From Brachionus koreanus (taxonomy: Eukaryota; Rotifera; Eurotatoria; Ploima; Brachionidae): a stretch of 64,000 nucleotides of DNA. Location of the stretch: assembly GCA_016987375.1 (NCBI GenBank), contig PJRA01000114.1, forward strand, positions 911,694 through 975,693. The letters are read 5' to 3'. The notes beneath the pieces are model-generated. The model saw nothing but the letters and a program-made list of their open reading frames with translations. It ran no database searches and was not told the origin of the DNA. The stretch's first letter is position 1. Every line of letters begins with the position of its first letter. Of this stretch, positions 28,972 through 41,431 are shown piece by piece. Position numbers and translations under genes: made by a program.

Positions 28972-29540
28972 TAATTGAATTTTTCTGTCAAAAATAGAAT
29001 TTTATTTTTTCAACACAAACTAATTTAATTTGAACATAAACTATGTTATTTTTAACACAAAATTAGACATAAATTAATCAATTTCAATTTGCAGGTAGTA
29101 TTTTTTTATTAAATGATGACCGAAAACCCAAAGTATGATAAAAAAGGATCATTAGCCAAGCAATAAAATTTCAATAGAAAATTTTCAATTTAAATTTGTA
29201 TTTATTCAATATTATTAACTTTATAGCATTAATTAATAATTTAGCATTCAGAAAAAAAAAATTCTAATTTATTAAACGAGAAAATTTAAAGATAGAAATA
29301 ATGAAATAAAAATTTTTTAAAAAAAATATCAATCTATTTGAATTGAATAAATTTACAATAAATCATGAAAAAATAAAAATAAAGCTAAAAAAATTCAACA
29401 AAAAAATAGTCTTAAATTCAAAATATTAATTAATTGAAAATCTCAAAAATTAACATTTATTTATATTTTAAACCAATTCAAGAACGCAGTTATTTTTATT
29501 AATTTAAACAATTAATATGAGATATTTACAACAATGAATG
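28972..29540. other. intergenic, no gene seen
   Basis: AT-rich spacer between the LINE fragment and the 3' end of the RhoGAP gene; it probably holds the latter's 3' UTR. No element recognised. Confidence 0.4.
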
Positions 29541-32500
29541 CTAGAGATCAATTGACTCTGTAGAACAAATAAGCTCTTTGGACATGATCAGATTTTTTCC
29601 AACCGGAGAGACGATTTTTGTCTGGCTAGTATTTTTTCTCGACTCGTCGAGCATAGAGCCATTTTCATTCTCTGCAATGCTGGATAAATTCGAACTAACC
29701 TGATTGGAAACTGTGTTTAGCTTTTTAAAAGATTTATTTCTGTTCAGTTTTCTGAATATCTTTGGACTTTGGCCATTTTGGTCCATCTCACTTTTAATTA
29801 TGTAATGTTCGCGTGGTGTTTCTTTGAGAATTTTTTTGCAAAAAATACTTGGTACCCTAATAGGCGAAGCGCCTATTTTTCCTATTCTACGACTATTTAA
29901 TGAACTGGAGCTGTCTTTAAATTTTTTCATTCTCAATGGTGAATTGCAAAATCTGTATGGTGAGAGCTTTCTTTGTTCAATTTCAGTCACTTGTTTGCTT
30001 ACTTTTCCATTTATGGTCTCCTTAAGCTTAAACAAAGACTGTCTACGCAAACATGACTGGAGCATATTTTGATTTTTATTATTTTCTTGGTCTAAAGTTT
30101 TGATAAAATCACCATCTTTGAACTCAAATGGTTCAAATTGTATCATTTTTTGTTGTTGCTGAATAATAGGATTTGTTAAGCATTCGGTTTTGGCCTCAAC
30201 TGAACTTTCCTCACTATTTGTTTGGTCAATGCGCGAGTCATTTGTTGCCGAATCGTTTAGCAAAACATCGGCTGATAAAGACTTTTTTCGCAGTAGTTTA
30301 TTAACTGATTCAGTGACCGATTCGGAAATAGAAGTTTGATTGACCAAGTCGAGTTTTTTTTTTTCCGAGCTTAAATTGCTCAATGAATAACTACGAGACA
30401 ATTTGGGAGACTTTTGCTCAGATTCATCTAAATTGTCTTCTATTTTGGCCTCACAAATATTTTCTTCACTATCATATTCATCACCCAGATCTTCGTCCCC
30501 ATTGAATGCAATGTCAAGAATACGAGCATCGTTAAGATCATCTGCATTTGGATTATTGGTCACTATGCTTATCTTATCGGCGTTCTCGTCATCTTCCTGG
30601 TCGAGAACCATGGCCGTATTCAACGAAGTAGAAGACACACTGTTTACAATTTTCTTGGGCTTAATGATGTCATCATTGCTAATAGTGTTATTGGCGCGAG
30701 GACAAGGTACATTTTTGCACTCGGGTGTATTCGGAACGGATGATTTACGAATTCTGTAGTCGACTGAAAGACCCGTTTTGGGTGTATTTGGCCGGCCACG
30801 TTTCAGAGTGCATCTCATTGAATTATCGGCCGAGCTATGCTGCAGTGACGATGTGCAGATCGATACACTACCGCCAACTTTGGCCGTGTTTTTGTGAGAT
30901 TCGGATGACGAAGATGAAGAATTTGAGGAAAAAGAGACCAAGCACTCATTTGATTGAAGATTTTGGTCACTATTTGATTTGGTATTGAGATTGCCACTTA
31001 TTATTTGGGTACATAAATCAGACTGATTTATGTAGCGATTTGAGCGATGACTCAACGAACCAGGTGGTATTGCGTTCACGTATTGATGCTGCTTTTTGCG
31101 TTCAGAATGATGGTGATGATGTTCTTTGGAATGTTTGGTTGAATAGTGATGATGGTGATGATGATGATGATGATGGTAATGACTTTTGCAAGAACTGCTC
31201 TGTTGCATTTCCAGCCGACGACGACACTCATGATCGGTATTTGCATTCTTTTCATGTTGATATTTTGGCCTTTATGTTTTTAATTAAAAAAAATTTAAAT
31301 TAGTGATTTTTTTAAATAAAAAATGAAAATTATATCCAATTTTTTACTAGAATAAAATTAGATATTTTATAAAAAAAATAAATTTAATAAAATTACTTTT
31401 TTTCAAGTTAAGAAATAATTTTATTAAATTTATAGAAAAAAATTTTGAAGATAAAATTAAGGTCTTAAATAAAACTAGGGTTTTTTTAATTAATAAAAAA
31501 AAATCATTAATTAACTTTAATTTAACACTAAACGGCCGGTGGGGTTTTTCGGCCCATTTTATTTGACTCGTTCTTTACTTTTTTCAATGAAAATAAATTT
31601 TTTTTTTTAAATAATAAAAATTAAATAATTTTATAATATTTTTGATATTATTGAAAAATGATTGAATTTATTGAATAAAAAACAAAAAAAAAGGTAAAAA
31701 ATGGGGTTTAAAAGACTCATCTGGCCTTTGAGTGTTTAGTAAAATTTCTTTGAAAAAAAAAATTAATAAAAATTATCAGGACATGATTAGATTATTTATT
31801 AAAAGGGTTATTATGAGTCACCTTATCACTCTGATTTCTTTAATTCTATACTTAATACTAGAAAGCCCGAAGATATATCAGACTCTTTTTTTAGATTTGT
31901 TTTCTTAACTAAATTTGAAATTTTTATTAATAATCAGTTATGCTTTCTAGTGTAAATTAGTGAAAATTTAATAAATTTTTTTTATTTTAAAATAAATGAG
32001 AATCTGCTAACATTGATCTGAGAATAAATTGTTTTGGACTAAAATTTTTTTATTCAATATTTTGGTTTAAAATAAAGACTAAAAATTATTTGATTCTTAA
32101 GTTTAATTAAAAAAAAAAATGGTTTAAATAAACCTCTTGAATGCTAATAATAAAATAAAAAAAAAGTTTTAAAATTTCAATTTTCTTAAAAAGTCGAAAA
32201 ACACACAATTAAATATCATACACACTCTTTCTTTTCAAGATAAACTTTAATTAAGTTTGGTTCCAAAAAATGTTTTCTGAGCTAAAACTGTATATAGAAA
32301 AAACATACTTTAATGAGCCAAGATCACATGATTGATTGATCATCATAGACGGAGAGTCTTCATACTTTAGCTGTTTGTGAATTCCAGGATTTGCAGATTG
32401 GCTCAACAACTCCTTAGTAAGTGTAGAAGGAGTTTGTTGAAGTATTTGCTTCTGATTTAAAATCATGGGTGTCTGCGGTATTTTTTCACTTATTTGAGCT

Positions 32501-35500
32501 GACTGGCATTTAGCATCAGTAGCTGTTCTTGATGAATTCGTAATTGAATTATTGGGTAATATGGAATTTGATGAGGCGTCTGTAAAACGAATATCAGGTG
32601 AGTTTATATTTTGATATTTAAATGCTTCTGATTGTTAGTAGGAAAATAATAAAATTTATAAAAAAAATTAAATTTGTTAGTTTATTAATAATAATTAGAG
32701 ATAAAATGTTAAGTATTATTGGTAGAGAATAATTACCTGAACCGGATAAAAGCTGTTTGAACGGGTGTTTACTTTTTTTGGAAGATGAAAATGGAGTAAT
32801 CGGTGCATTCGGCAATAGGAGATTACGATTTGGAAGCTTTTCCATTAGTTTTCTAGAAGAAAAATTTTATAAAATGACACAATTAAATTTTCAATTGCTT
32901 GGCTCAAAAATATTAAATGCATTCCTGATAGAATATCTGTTAAACCTATAAATTTTATTTCTCAAAAATGAACATTTTTCTAAAAATTTCAAAATTTAAC
33001 ACCTAAAAGTCTTTTTTTTTTTGATAATAAATCAAAATTTTAATTGAAAAAAAAAAGAATTTTTTCCTCATATTAAAAAAAATTTAACCTTGTCAGAGAA
33101 TTTTTTTTTTATATTTCATTAGAATAAATATCTTTATGAAAAAAACAAAAAATTATATACCCGTACTTTTTTGTCGTCGATTGCAGACTATCTTCGGCAT
33201 TACGTTTATTTATTCTAGGAGTTGCATAAAAATTGGAGCATAGTTGGTTAGCTAATTGCTTTGAGTTTTGGACACCTTTTAAGAAAGGAGTGTCCAAAAG
33301 TTTATGCTTGTCCTCATAGCGATTGCTAGTCAATTCATCACACGTTGTTGACGACGAAGCACTAGTCATACTAGTACAAGTAATAATCGAATATGTTGTT
33401 TTATCGTTTTTCTCACTGGCAGAGCGACGTCTAAATTTTGAAATCGAATTTTGAATCGTGTTCATGAGCTCTTTGAGTGAAGAGGAACGTCTCTTTTTTT
33501 TTTCTTTTTTGTTAGAAGAGCTGCAGTATGACGATAGAGATGTCGAAGCAGCAGATTGTGTGTGATGAGCAAACGAGTTATTTTCTTGCAAGTCCTGGTC
33601 GTACAAAAACATGCCGTCGTTGCTGGCCGATAGAGCGTTTGAATTTGTGTTAAAAGTATTGTTATTAGTGTCGTTGGAGTTTTGGTTGGTCAGTTTAGTC
33701 GAATTTTGATTCAGTGAAGTGGAACAACAGAGTGAATTGAGCATAACGGATCGTTCGTACACCGAATCAGATACTTTGCCAATCAAGCCGCTATTTTCAA
33801 TCAGTAATTGAACCACTATCCGCTCCTCGTTTATATACAACTCATTTGATTTATTTATTCGAGTGTAGATTATGTTTGGCGCAAAGCAAACAGCCAAGTT
33901 AAAAGAATTCATCTTATTAACTGACTCTTGTAGTGTTATTTTTTTTAAAAAGTTCATCAAATAAATCAGCACATGCAAATTTAGGTCTGGCAGTTGAAGA
34001 CAAAGGTTTAAAATAGACTCTAGTTTTGAATTGGACGACTCCAGTTTGACTGCTTTGATAAAATTGGAGTAAAGCGAAAATGTGAGCAAAGACTCTGGCA
34101 ATTCTCTGAAAAACAACTTAACCAAAGATGTCAAATCGAAAACGGCAAAGTTTGAAAAGTTGTATATTCCTTCTTCAGCTTGTTTCTTTGAATAAAATTT
34201 TTTTTTAATTTTTTTTATCAATTGATTCAAATAAAAAATATTGAGATTGATTGAGATAAATATGAGAAATATGTTGATGATACAAAAATATTATCAATTG
34301 TTAAAGATGTAAAAGACAACATTTTGCTTCAAAAAGATATAGATCATATTTCAAGTTGGTCTAGCAATGTATATTGATTCAAAAAATCTAAACTATGATT
34401 ATACCATTTTTATTTTTTAATATGTAACTATAAAACTATCTAAAACGATTCTAGAAAAGTATTTAGGTATCTATATTCAAAATGACGTTAAATAGACAAA
34501 TCATGCAAACCGAATGCTAGGAATGATAGCAAAAAATTCCAGACTCTTTAAGAATGCTTTATACAGAGCTTGCCTAAACTGCCTCAGTTTGAGTTTGCAA
34601 TAAGTTCTTGGTGCCCATATTTAGAAAAAGAAATCGGTGAACTTGAAAAAGTTCAGAGAAGAGCAAAAATTAAAAACAAAAAATCACTCCTTTCCTTCGA
34701 AATCACGAATATGACAATAGACTTAAATAGTTAACTGACTTCAAAGTAAGAAGAATGAGGGGTGATTCAATTCAGATCTATAAGATCATAAGTGGGTATG
34801 AATGTGTTCAACTTATTAATGTAATGAACTTTTCTCACAATCAAAAATAAAATTTGAGAAAACAAACAAAATGAATGCTAAAAGATACTGTCAAAAATTG
34901 TATGCATTGTTATCATTTTTTGACAAATCGTGTGGTTCAAGATTTTAAAGCTAGACTGTATATGGAATTATTTACTGCTATAAGTTGTAAAAGATTAACC
35001 CTTTCTTGGATCGCAGTATTTTTTTACGAATATTACTACTATTTAATAAATGTTTAGAAAATAGGCTCAATCATTTTTTTTTCATCTGAAAAATCTTCAT
35101 GAAAAATAAAAATTAATTTTAGATTTTGAATTTTTTTTTTAAATAAGTTTTTAATGATTTAATAAAAAAAAATCTAAACAATTCTCACAAAACTAGCTAG
35201 TTTATAATCAATATTTTATTTATATAATTGTAATTTTTGTCTATAATAACTATGAGTGTGTTTTTTATTTTAATTTGTTTTGGAAGATACTTAAGTATTT
35301 GAAAAAAAAAATGAATATAATTTTATTGTGATGAATTTAGAAAAAAAATCTAGAAAAATTTTTCGAATCCAAAATAATTCTTAATAAAAAATCCGATCAA
35401 CTTTAAAAATATATTTTGATTTGAAGCCAAAATAAAATTCCATAAAATTTATTCAAATTAAGAGACTTTTAGATTAATAAATTCTGGTTAAATTAAATAG

Positions 35501-36338
35501 AAAATTTAAGGTTTTTTTGAATTATCATTTAAAAAAAAATTTCAAGAACTGTCAAAATTTCAAATAAAAAAATTACTAATTTATTCTTAGCAAAATTAAT
35601 TTTTATTGAGTTTTTTCGCATGCTTTTTTAACTTCAATAAATTTGAACCCAATCTGAACTTTTTGTTCGTTACCTAATTTCAAAAACACAACGAAAAAGG
35701 TAGGACAATAATAGCAATTCTTTATAGAATAATATTTAAAATATTTTTTTACAGTTGCTTTTGGTATTGGTTTTTTTAATAAAATAAATATTTTACCTTT
35801 AACTCCTTGAGCCTAGATGCAGTGCCATTTCGTCGGAATACACCTTCAACGTGGGTATGATCATTAAGATATTCTATAGCATATTTTAAAAAGCTAAAGG
35901 AGTTTGATTTAATAAAACATTATTTTAAAATAATAATTAAAATTACGTTGGAATAGTGAGAATTTGCTCATCTAAATTGATTGAAGCCATCTCAACGCTT
36001 CTCAATTCAACGCCAAATACCTTGCCCGGTGGATTCAGTTGACTATCGTGGTTCGAATTTAATAGATCACTCTGAACTGAGTTATTATTAAGTTTGTAAT
36101 TACTCGAATTAAGATAGTTTGAATTTGAAGTGTTGAGTATATTTTTGTTGATGGCTAAAAAATTGTTACGATTTGATTGATGCGATTGATTATGTGAAAA
36201 ACTTGAATTCATTTGTGTCATGTTAGTGGAAAAATTTCCCAAATTACTTGAGTCTACATCTATGCCAGATTCTTTCAAGTCTTGAGCAACTATCAATCGG
36301 ATGCAGTCTCTTTCGGCAACGTTACAAAAGTCTCTCAT
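29541..36338 (-). CDS. ARHGAP11A: RhoGAP protein of the ARHGAP11 family
   Basis: Six exons (36338-35947, 35893-35797, 34185-33167, 32852-32737, 32627-32309, 31269-29541) join in phase to 1223 residues. The N-terminus (ERDCIRLIVAQDLKESGIDV, PGKVFGVEL) and the RhoGAP domain follow ARHGAP11A: IPTFLKYAIEYLNDHTHVEG, the arginine-finger loop GVFRRNGTASRLKELK, LVKLFFRELPESLL, then NKMNSFNLAVCFAPNIIY. Vertebrate ARHGAP11A restrains RhoA and works in cytokinesis and neural progenitors. After the GAP domain come a basic Ser-rich segment (KKRRSSSLKELMN) and low-complexity sequence with a run of ten His, Asn/Ser tracts and Asp/Glu-rich patches. A conserved-looking basic block (SPIRVPSIFCKK) sits near the end. 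A Gln/Asn/Ser-rich insertion also splits the N-terminus (about residues 35-95). Introns 2 and 5 contain transposon remnants. Confidence 0.8.
31522..31738. mobile_element. TTAA-type MITE, decayed
   Basis: TTAACACTAAACGGCCGGTGG at the left is mirrored imperfectly by GACTCATCTGGCCTTTGAGTG at the right; the right TTAA has decayed to TTTA. About 217 bp, in intron 5 of the RhoGAP gene. Same family as the SMC5-intron copies. Confidence 0.6.
31852..31955. mobile_element. short TTAA-type MITE
   Basis: TTAATACTAGAAAGCCCGAAG on the left and GCTTTCTAGTGTAA on the right form inverted ends about 100 bp apart. Internal sequence is deleted relative to the 223-bp copy. It lies in the same RhoGAP intron as the preceding MITE. 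Confidence 0.55.
34260..35060 (+). mobile_element. decayed LINE 3' half in RhoGAP intron 2
   Basis: Plus-strand conceptual peptides run in the order of a non-LTR ORF2: YVDDTKILSIVKD (catalytic box region), LGIYIQNDVK, ANRMLGMIAKNS, and near the end FLTNRVVQDFK, the C-terminal block also seen at 52.7 kb. Many stops and frameshifts. It is antisense to the host gene and makes its intron 2 about 1.6 kb long. Confidence 0.75.
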
Positions 36339-38660
36339 TTTAAATTATTTGCGATCAAAATAACATTTCCAGCTACTATTCTTTTGATTAATGATTTTAA
36401 TTATGCAAATTGAACTGATAATAACTTTAGTTTTAATAAATTGAGTCTTTTAGTCCAAAACAAACTAGTTTAAGTGTGTACAACTGTCTGTTTATTTGAC
36501 GGTTGATGTAGATAATTTTGCGCCATAAATTTGTATTTCATTGAACTTGTATAACTATTTAAATTTTAATTCTCTGATGACCAAAATTTTGTCTTATGTC
36601 AATTATTTATCGTATTGCTTCGAATTAAATTCAGCATCAACTAATAATGAAAAATAAGCATTTTTCTAATTTTTTATTGAAAAAATAAACAAATATTTCA
36701 GAAACTCTCCATATTAAAATAAAATTATTAAATTTTTTAATTTTTAGATTTTTTTCTTTTTAAAAATTTTTAGGAGCATTTTTGACAACGTTCTCCTTAA
36801 TTTCCTTTAACTATACTGTGCAAAAACTATAGATCTACTAATATTCACATTATTAGAATATTTCACACAACCAAAATAAAAGGCAAACAGAAAGCCGGCG
36901 TCACATGCACAGGGCAAATGTTTGAATATGCTTTTAAAATCAAACAAGAAAAAAGGTTTTCTATGAGTTGATTTACTTGAAAATATTTTCTATGAAATTT
37001 GTGTTTTTTTTTTTAATTCGATGATAAAATAAATTTGAGTTTCTTTATTTTAATGAATAGATAAATCATCGTTTTTTTTTAAAAATAAAGAGTTAAAAGT
37101 TTGCTTTTATCAGTATTTACTTATAATTACGAGAAAATTAGAATTTCCAAAAGATAGATCCATAAAAAGTACATCGCTGAGATTTATTTTTATAAATTTT
37201 TGAGAGAATTCTTTATTTTTTTTTCAAATTTATCTTTGAATTAGTAAATGTTTGGTAATATCCTTATTATTTTCATTAATTAATTTATTTAAGGATCAAT
37301 TTAAATAAAAACTAAAAAATTCTTAACAATAGATTTTACTTTTGGATTTTAATTTTTAGGTAATTTTACGCAAAGTTAAGTAAATATTCGTAAAATACAA
37401 TCATCGTAGCACCACTGTATACAAATTTATAAAATTTTTACTTTTTTTTTTAAATTTTAAGATTTAATTTTCTTTTTATTTATTTTCTATAAGGTGTTAT
37501 ATCACCTTTTATTATATAATTGAAATAATAATAACTATTATTATTTATTTCAATAAAAATTATCGCAGATTCGGCAATGAAAAAGTATTAAATTACAAAA
37601 TAAAGATCAAATGAAATATAAAAATTCTTTTTTAAAAAAAAAAAACATTAATAGAAATAAATAAAATAAAAAGTCTGTCAATTTCATGGGAAAAAAAACT
37701 TATTTAGTTCAGAACAAAATTAGATATATAAATATGAGGAAGAAGGAGTATGGATGTATGAATGCCTTATCCTTTAAGAAAAATGAATTTTTAAATAGTC
37801 TAGTTCAAACATTTTACATTTTATTGCAACCTAACCGAAAAGCAATTTTGGCGCACTCATTAAGCATCATCATCGCTTTTTAAAAAATCGGAAAAATTAA
37901 AACCCAAATTTTGATTAACCAATTTATTAAAACGAATAAAAAGCATAAATTAATATAATCTTAAAAAAGTAGAAAAAATTTATCTATTATTACGAATCAA
38001 AAAAACTAGATACATTTTGAATTTTTTTTAATGATTTTAAGATTTAATAAACTTTTTAATAAACTGATGACTTTTAGATGATTTTAAAATTTTTTATTTT
38101 TGTATGTCTCAATAAAATTATGAAGATAAACCGCATAAGTTTCGCAGTTATTTTCATTTCATGTATAGTTCTTCCACCATGTGTAAATTTTAAGTTTTCA
38201 ACAGAGGTCTAGTACTCTTTTAATTAATAAAAGTTATTCTTTTAGTCTATTTTCGGTAATGTAGACCAAATATAGATGGTAGCTAAAAATTGATTGACAA
38301 AACTGTTTGCAGAGAAAGCTGACTGAATAAATTTTACAATAAACTGATTTTGGGTTTACAGCCAGGTCCCTATAAAAAACTAAAATAATAATTTATAATT
38401 GAAAATTTTTCCATCAACTTTTCAATAATTTGATTCATTTTGTCAGAAGATTGTTTAATAGAATCCAAAAAACCTGAATTGAATGCTGGGTCAAAAACCG
38501 AAAATGCGCCCTTGAATCGGCATTAAAAACTGAAAATTATAAATTTTTGTCATTAATTTCTGATTGTTGCCTTCCAAATCATTGATGATCTTCCTACCTT
38601 TCCCCTGCCTCGCGGTTTTCATTGCAGGACTCTTTTTCTTATTCGATTCTCTTCCATCCT
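36339..38660. other. gene-poor AT-rich region
   Basis: More than 2 kb upstream of the RhoGAP gene without a convincing exon. Two adjacent perfect hairpins occur at 37491-37550 (AAGGTG with CACCTT; TTGAAATAATAATA mirrored after a short loop). A 65-codon frame at 37686 has no recognisable features. Confidence 0.4.
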
Positions 38661-38672
38661 AAGCATATGTCC

Positions 38673-38892
38673 CGTAGTGTAGTAGTTTGAACCCAACATC
38701 AATCAGGAGGTCGAGGGTTCAAACCCTCATTCAGATCTGGCTTCAAGCGCGTTGGACTAACTACCCAACCGCCCTATAATTTTTAAAAAATTACCAAGAA
38801 TCACGAAAGCAGAAAGAAACTCAAGGGAATCGACTTGAGTGGAAATCAAAAGTAATGACCCTATGCTCCACAAGGAATGAATAATGAAAAAA
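38673..38892 (+). mobile_element. tRNA-derived SINE with 12-bp target duplication
   Basis: A 220-bp insertion is bounded by the perfect direct repeat AAGCATATGTCC (38661-38672 and 38893-38904). The head resembles a tRNA gene: an A-box-like GTAGTGTAGTAGTTTGAAC and a B-box GAGGGTTCAAACCCTC at 38713-38728. An unrelated body follows, ending in an A-rich tail (AATAATGAAAAAAAA). These are the diagnostic features of a SINE mobilised by LINE machinery, probably one of the LINEs whose debris lies nearby. It is unlikely to be a working tRNA, because acceptor-stem pairing is not seen. Confidence 0.75.
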
Positions 38893-38904
38893 AAGCATAT
38901 GTCC

Positions 38905-39786
38905 TAACCGCCCTACTGATTAAATTTTAGTCATAATTTGTTTATCTTTATTAGTTCCTAGTGGAACATAGGAGTTCATCTCCTTTCCTTTTATCTTTTT
39001 AACTGAAGGCTCCAATCTGACACAGAAATAACTGTATAAGCTGATGACCTTTTTTTTTAACGTAGACTTCTACTTACGTGACTAACCCAATCTCTTTGCT
39101 TTATGAGCTCATGGCCATCTTTACTAAGACCCAATTCTTCTCAAAAATATTTTCGAGTATTAATCTTAAATTTTAATCAAAAATTCTTCAATGATAATTT
39201 CAATAATTTAATAATAGCATAAAGTATACTTCTCTGATTAGATTCAAAAATTTCTAAAACTTGCAAATGAAAATCTTTTCGAAATTAAGTACGTATGAAT
39301 TTTCTCTTTTTAGATTACAATTATTTGAAGATAAGAATCTAAAATTATTCATTTTTAATCAACATATGTTTTTATTTGATTATATAATTTAATTTCTTGT
39401 TGAAAAGTAAAAAAATGATTTTTAAAAAATTATTTATTTGCTCAGAAATTTTATTAAATTTTTAATATTTATGACTAAAGTATTGATAAATACAAATTGA
39501 ACGTACACATTTTCCTCTGAACTGTATTATTTTCCGAAATTAAAAATAAAATTTTACAATTTTTATACACAACTGAAGCCATTCAATTTTATCATTTTTT
39601 CTTTTAATATTTTGTATTGACTTGTAAGGCTTAAGAGAAAATTTTATAATAATGGAAATGTTAGTTTGCTGAAAATTTTTTAAAAAAAGCAAAACTGACA
39701 CTTTTTCAATTCTTATAAAAATATAAGAAAACTTTTTTTTGCATACTACTAATTTTTTAATTAACTCTAAATTGTATAAAATTTGC
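38905..39786. other. intergenic, 3' side of the coiled-coil gene
   Basis: No gene seen. It may hold a further small 3' exon and the 3' UTR of the gene ending near 39787, since a GTAAGC donor overlaps its stop and a TTTTCAG acceptor occurs near 39670. Confidence 0.3.
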
Positions 39787-41431
39787 TTACTCTTCAAGCA
39801 ATCTGAAATTAATGTTATTTTCAGCTTTAGATTCAGGCGCAATAGCTTTCTTTTCTGGATGAGCCTTAATGATCTCATCTACAATGATACAAGTTTTGTT
39901 CAATTCTTCACTTAAAGACTCTGATTTGATAAATCCAAAAGTTATCCGAAAAATTTTTCTTTAATTCAAATAATTACTTTCAAAAGTCACCACGTTTTGG
40001 ACGTTGATATTGACCATATCTAGATAGTCTTTTGCTCTTGAGCATTTTTCAGCTAGCTTACAATAATTCTCTTTAAAATCATTTAAATTTTCTTTGCTGT
40101 CAATTATCCATTTATTCTTTGTTTAAAAATAATTTCGAGTATATTTAATTATTGAATAAACATACAAAATTATCCATAAATTGAACCAATTCTAGAAGAT
40201 TGTTCATAAATTTTTCTTCAAGTTCGAGCTCGTGACAGTTTTTTTTTAATGTTTCATTTGCTTTATAAATTTCGAACATTTCTTTCTAACAAAAAGTAAA
40301 ACAAAAAAAATTAAATCTTGGTATAAAAAAAATTAACCATAGCAATTTCTTCTTCTTCGCTAAAATTTTTCTTTATATTCTCTTTCATTATTTTTGTTAC
40401 TAATAAAAACATATACAAGCAGTCAAGTTCTGTTTGCTTTGCCTAAAAATTAATTTTTGATTAAGTGTTTTGTTTTGATTTTTAAATCTTTGGACTACTT
40501 GAATTTCGTTTGCACTTGTTATTATCTCATTTGAATCTGCAGACTTGTAATTTGTAGCAGTCATTAAAACTTCACTATTAATATTTCGAAAGTTTGCATA
40601 CGCTTTTTTGAAAAATTTAAATAATCAAAATTGATTCGATTTTAAATTTTGTATATTCTTTTATTTATTCAAAATAATTTAGAAAAGAGATAATTAAGAA
40701 AATATTAAGAATATCAAATTTTTTTCCAACTTATGAAAAAAATCATTTATTAATTCATATCAAAATAATCAAAAATTTATTTTGTTTTTTTACTGTCTAA
40801 CTGTCTAACTAATTGGACATTGTATGGCAATCTAAATAATATCTATAAAAAAAATTAAAGAATGTTAAGATGTCCACAATATTCACTGATAAGATCAAGA
40901 AAAATTTCAATTCAACGAGAATCGGACTAAAATCTGTATCCTCACTATTTTATCAAATAACTTATTAAGCAAATTAAAAGCGTCTATGTTCATGGTCTTT
41001 TTGCTGACTCGATAAGTACCACTAACCCGTTTAGCAAATGTTTGAAAATTTTATCTCGATTATTGATTTTATTTTAACTTTCTCAACACAAAATTTTCCT
41101 AATATTTTTCAAATAAAATCTTAGAGCATCACAGCTAACAATTATTTTTTGTCAAAAACTAAATTTCTTACGAGTTGTTGATCCTATAGAAGCTATGCAG
41201 GAAAGATCAGCGTCTTTTGGCAAAATACCACCAGTATTGTTAACTGTTGAATTGAAAACACAATCAACATCTACATTAGGAGTTGATATTCTAAAATTGC
41301 TCACGTTTGCAAATTTAAACTAGAAATAAAAATAGGCTAGATTTATTTTTATTAACGTTTAAAGAAAAAAAAAATGCAGTTGATCATTTATTAAATTAGC
41401 TAATAGTTACCTTCTTGTTTTCTTTATCCAT
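39787..41431 (-). CDS. small coiled-coil protein resembling augmin subunit HAUS8
   Basis: Seven short exons join in phase: 41431-41411, 41319-41172, 40602-40499, 40442-40338, 40285-40166, 40116-39978 and 39920-39787, for 256 residues. The first third is unordered (MDKENKK, then Asn/Thr/Ser-rich). The rest is predicted helical coiled coil (AKQTELDCLYMFLLVTKIMK; KKNCHELELEEKFMNNLLEL; DFKENYCKLAEKCSRAKDYL). Order, length and heptad pattern resemble the helical part of HAUS8/Hice1, which anchors augmin to microtubules for branching nucleation. The similarity is weak and recalled by eye, so other small coiled-coil subunits remain possible. The last exon could end at its in-frame stop or splice at an overlapping GTAAGC donor. 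Divergent from MTHFR. Confidence 0.5.

Noticed and set aside
30403..31303. Plus-strand frames opposite the RhoGAP last exon
   Set aside because: Ser/Leu- and Asp-rich antisense readings of the Glu/Ser and His tracts of the real exon.
38669..38776. A functional tRNA gene, on either strand
   Set aside because: The B-box and D-arm-like parts are present but no 7-bp acceptor stem can be paired, and the unit is flanked by a target duplication with an A-rich tail, which fits a SINE.
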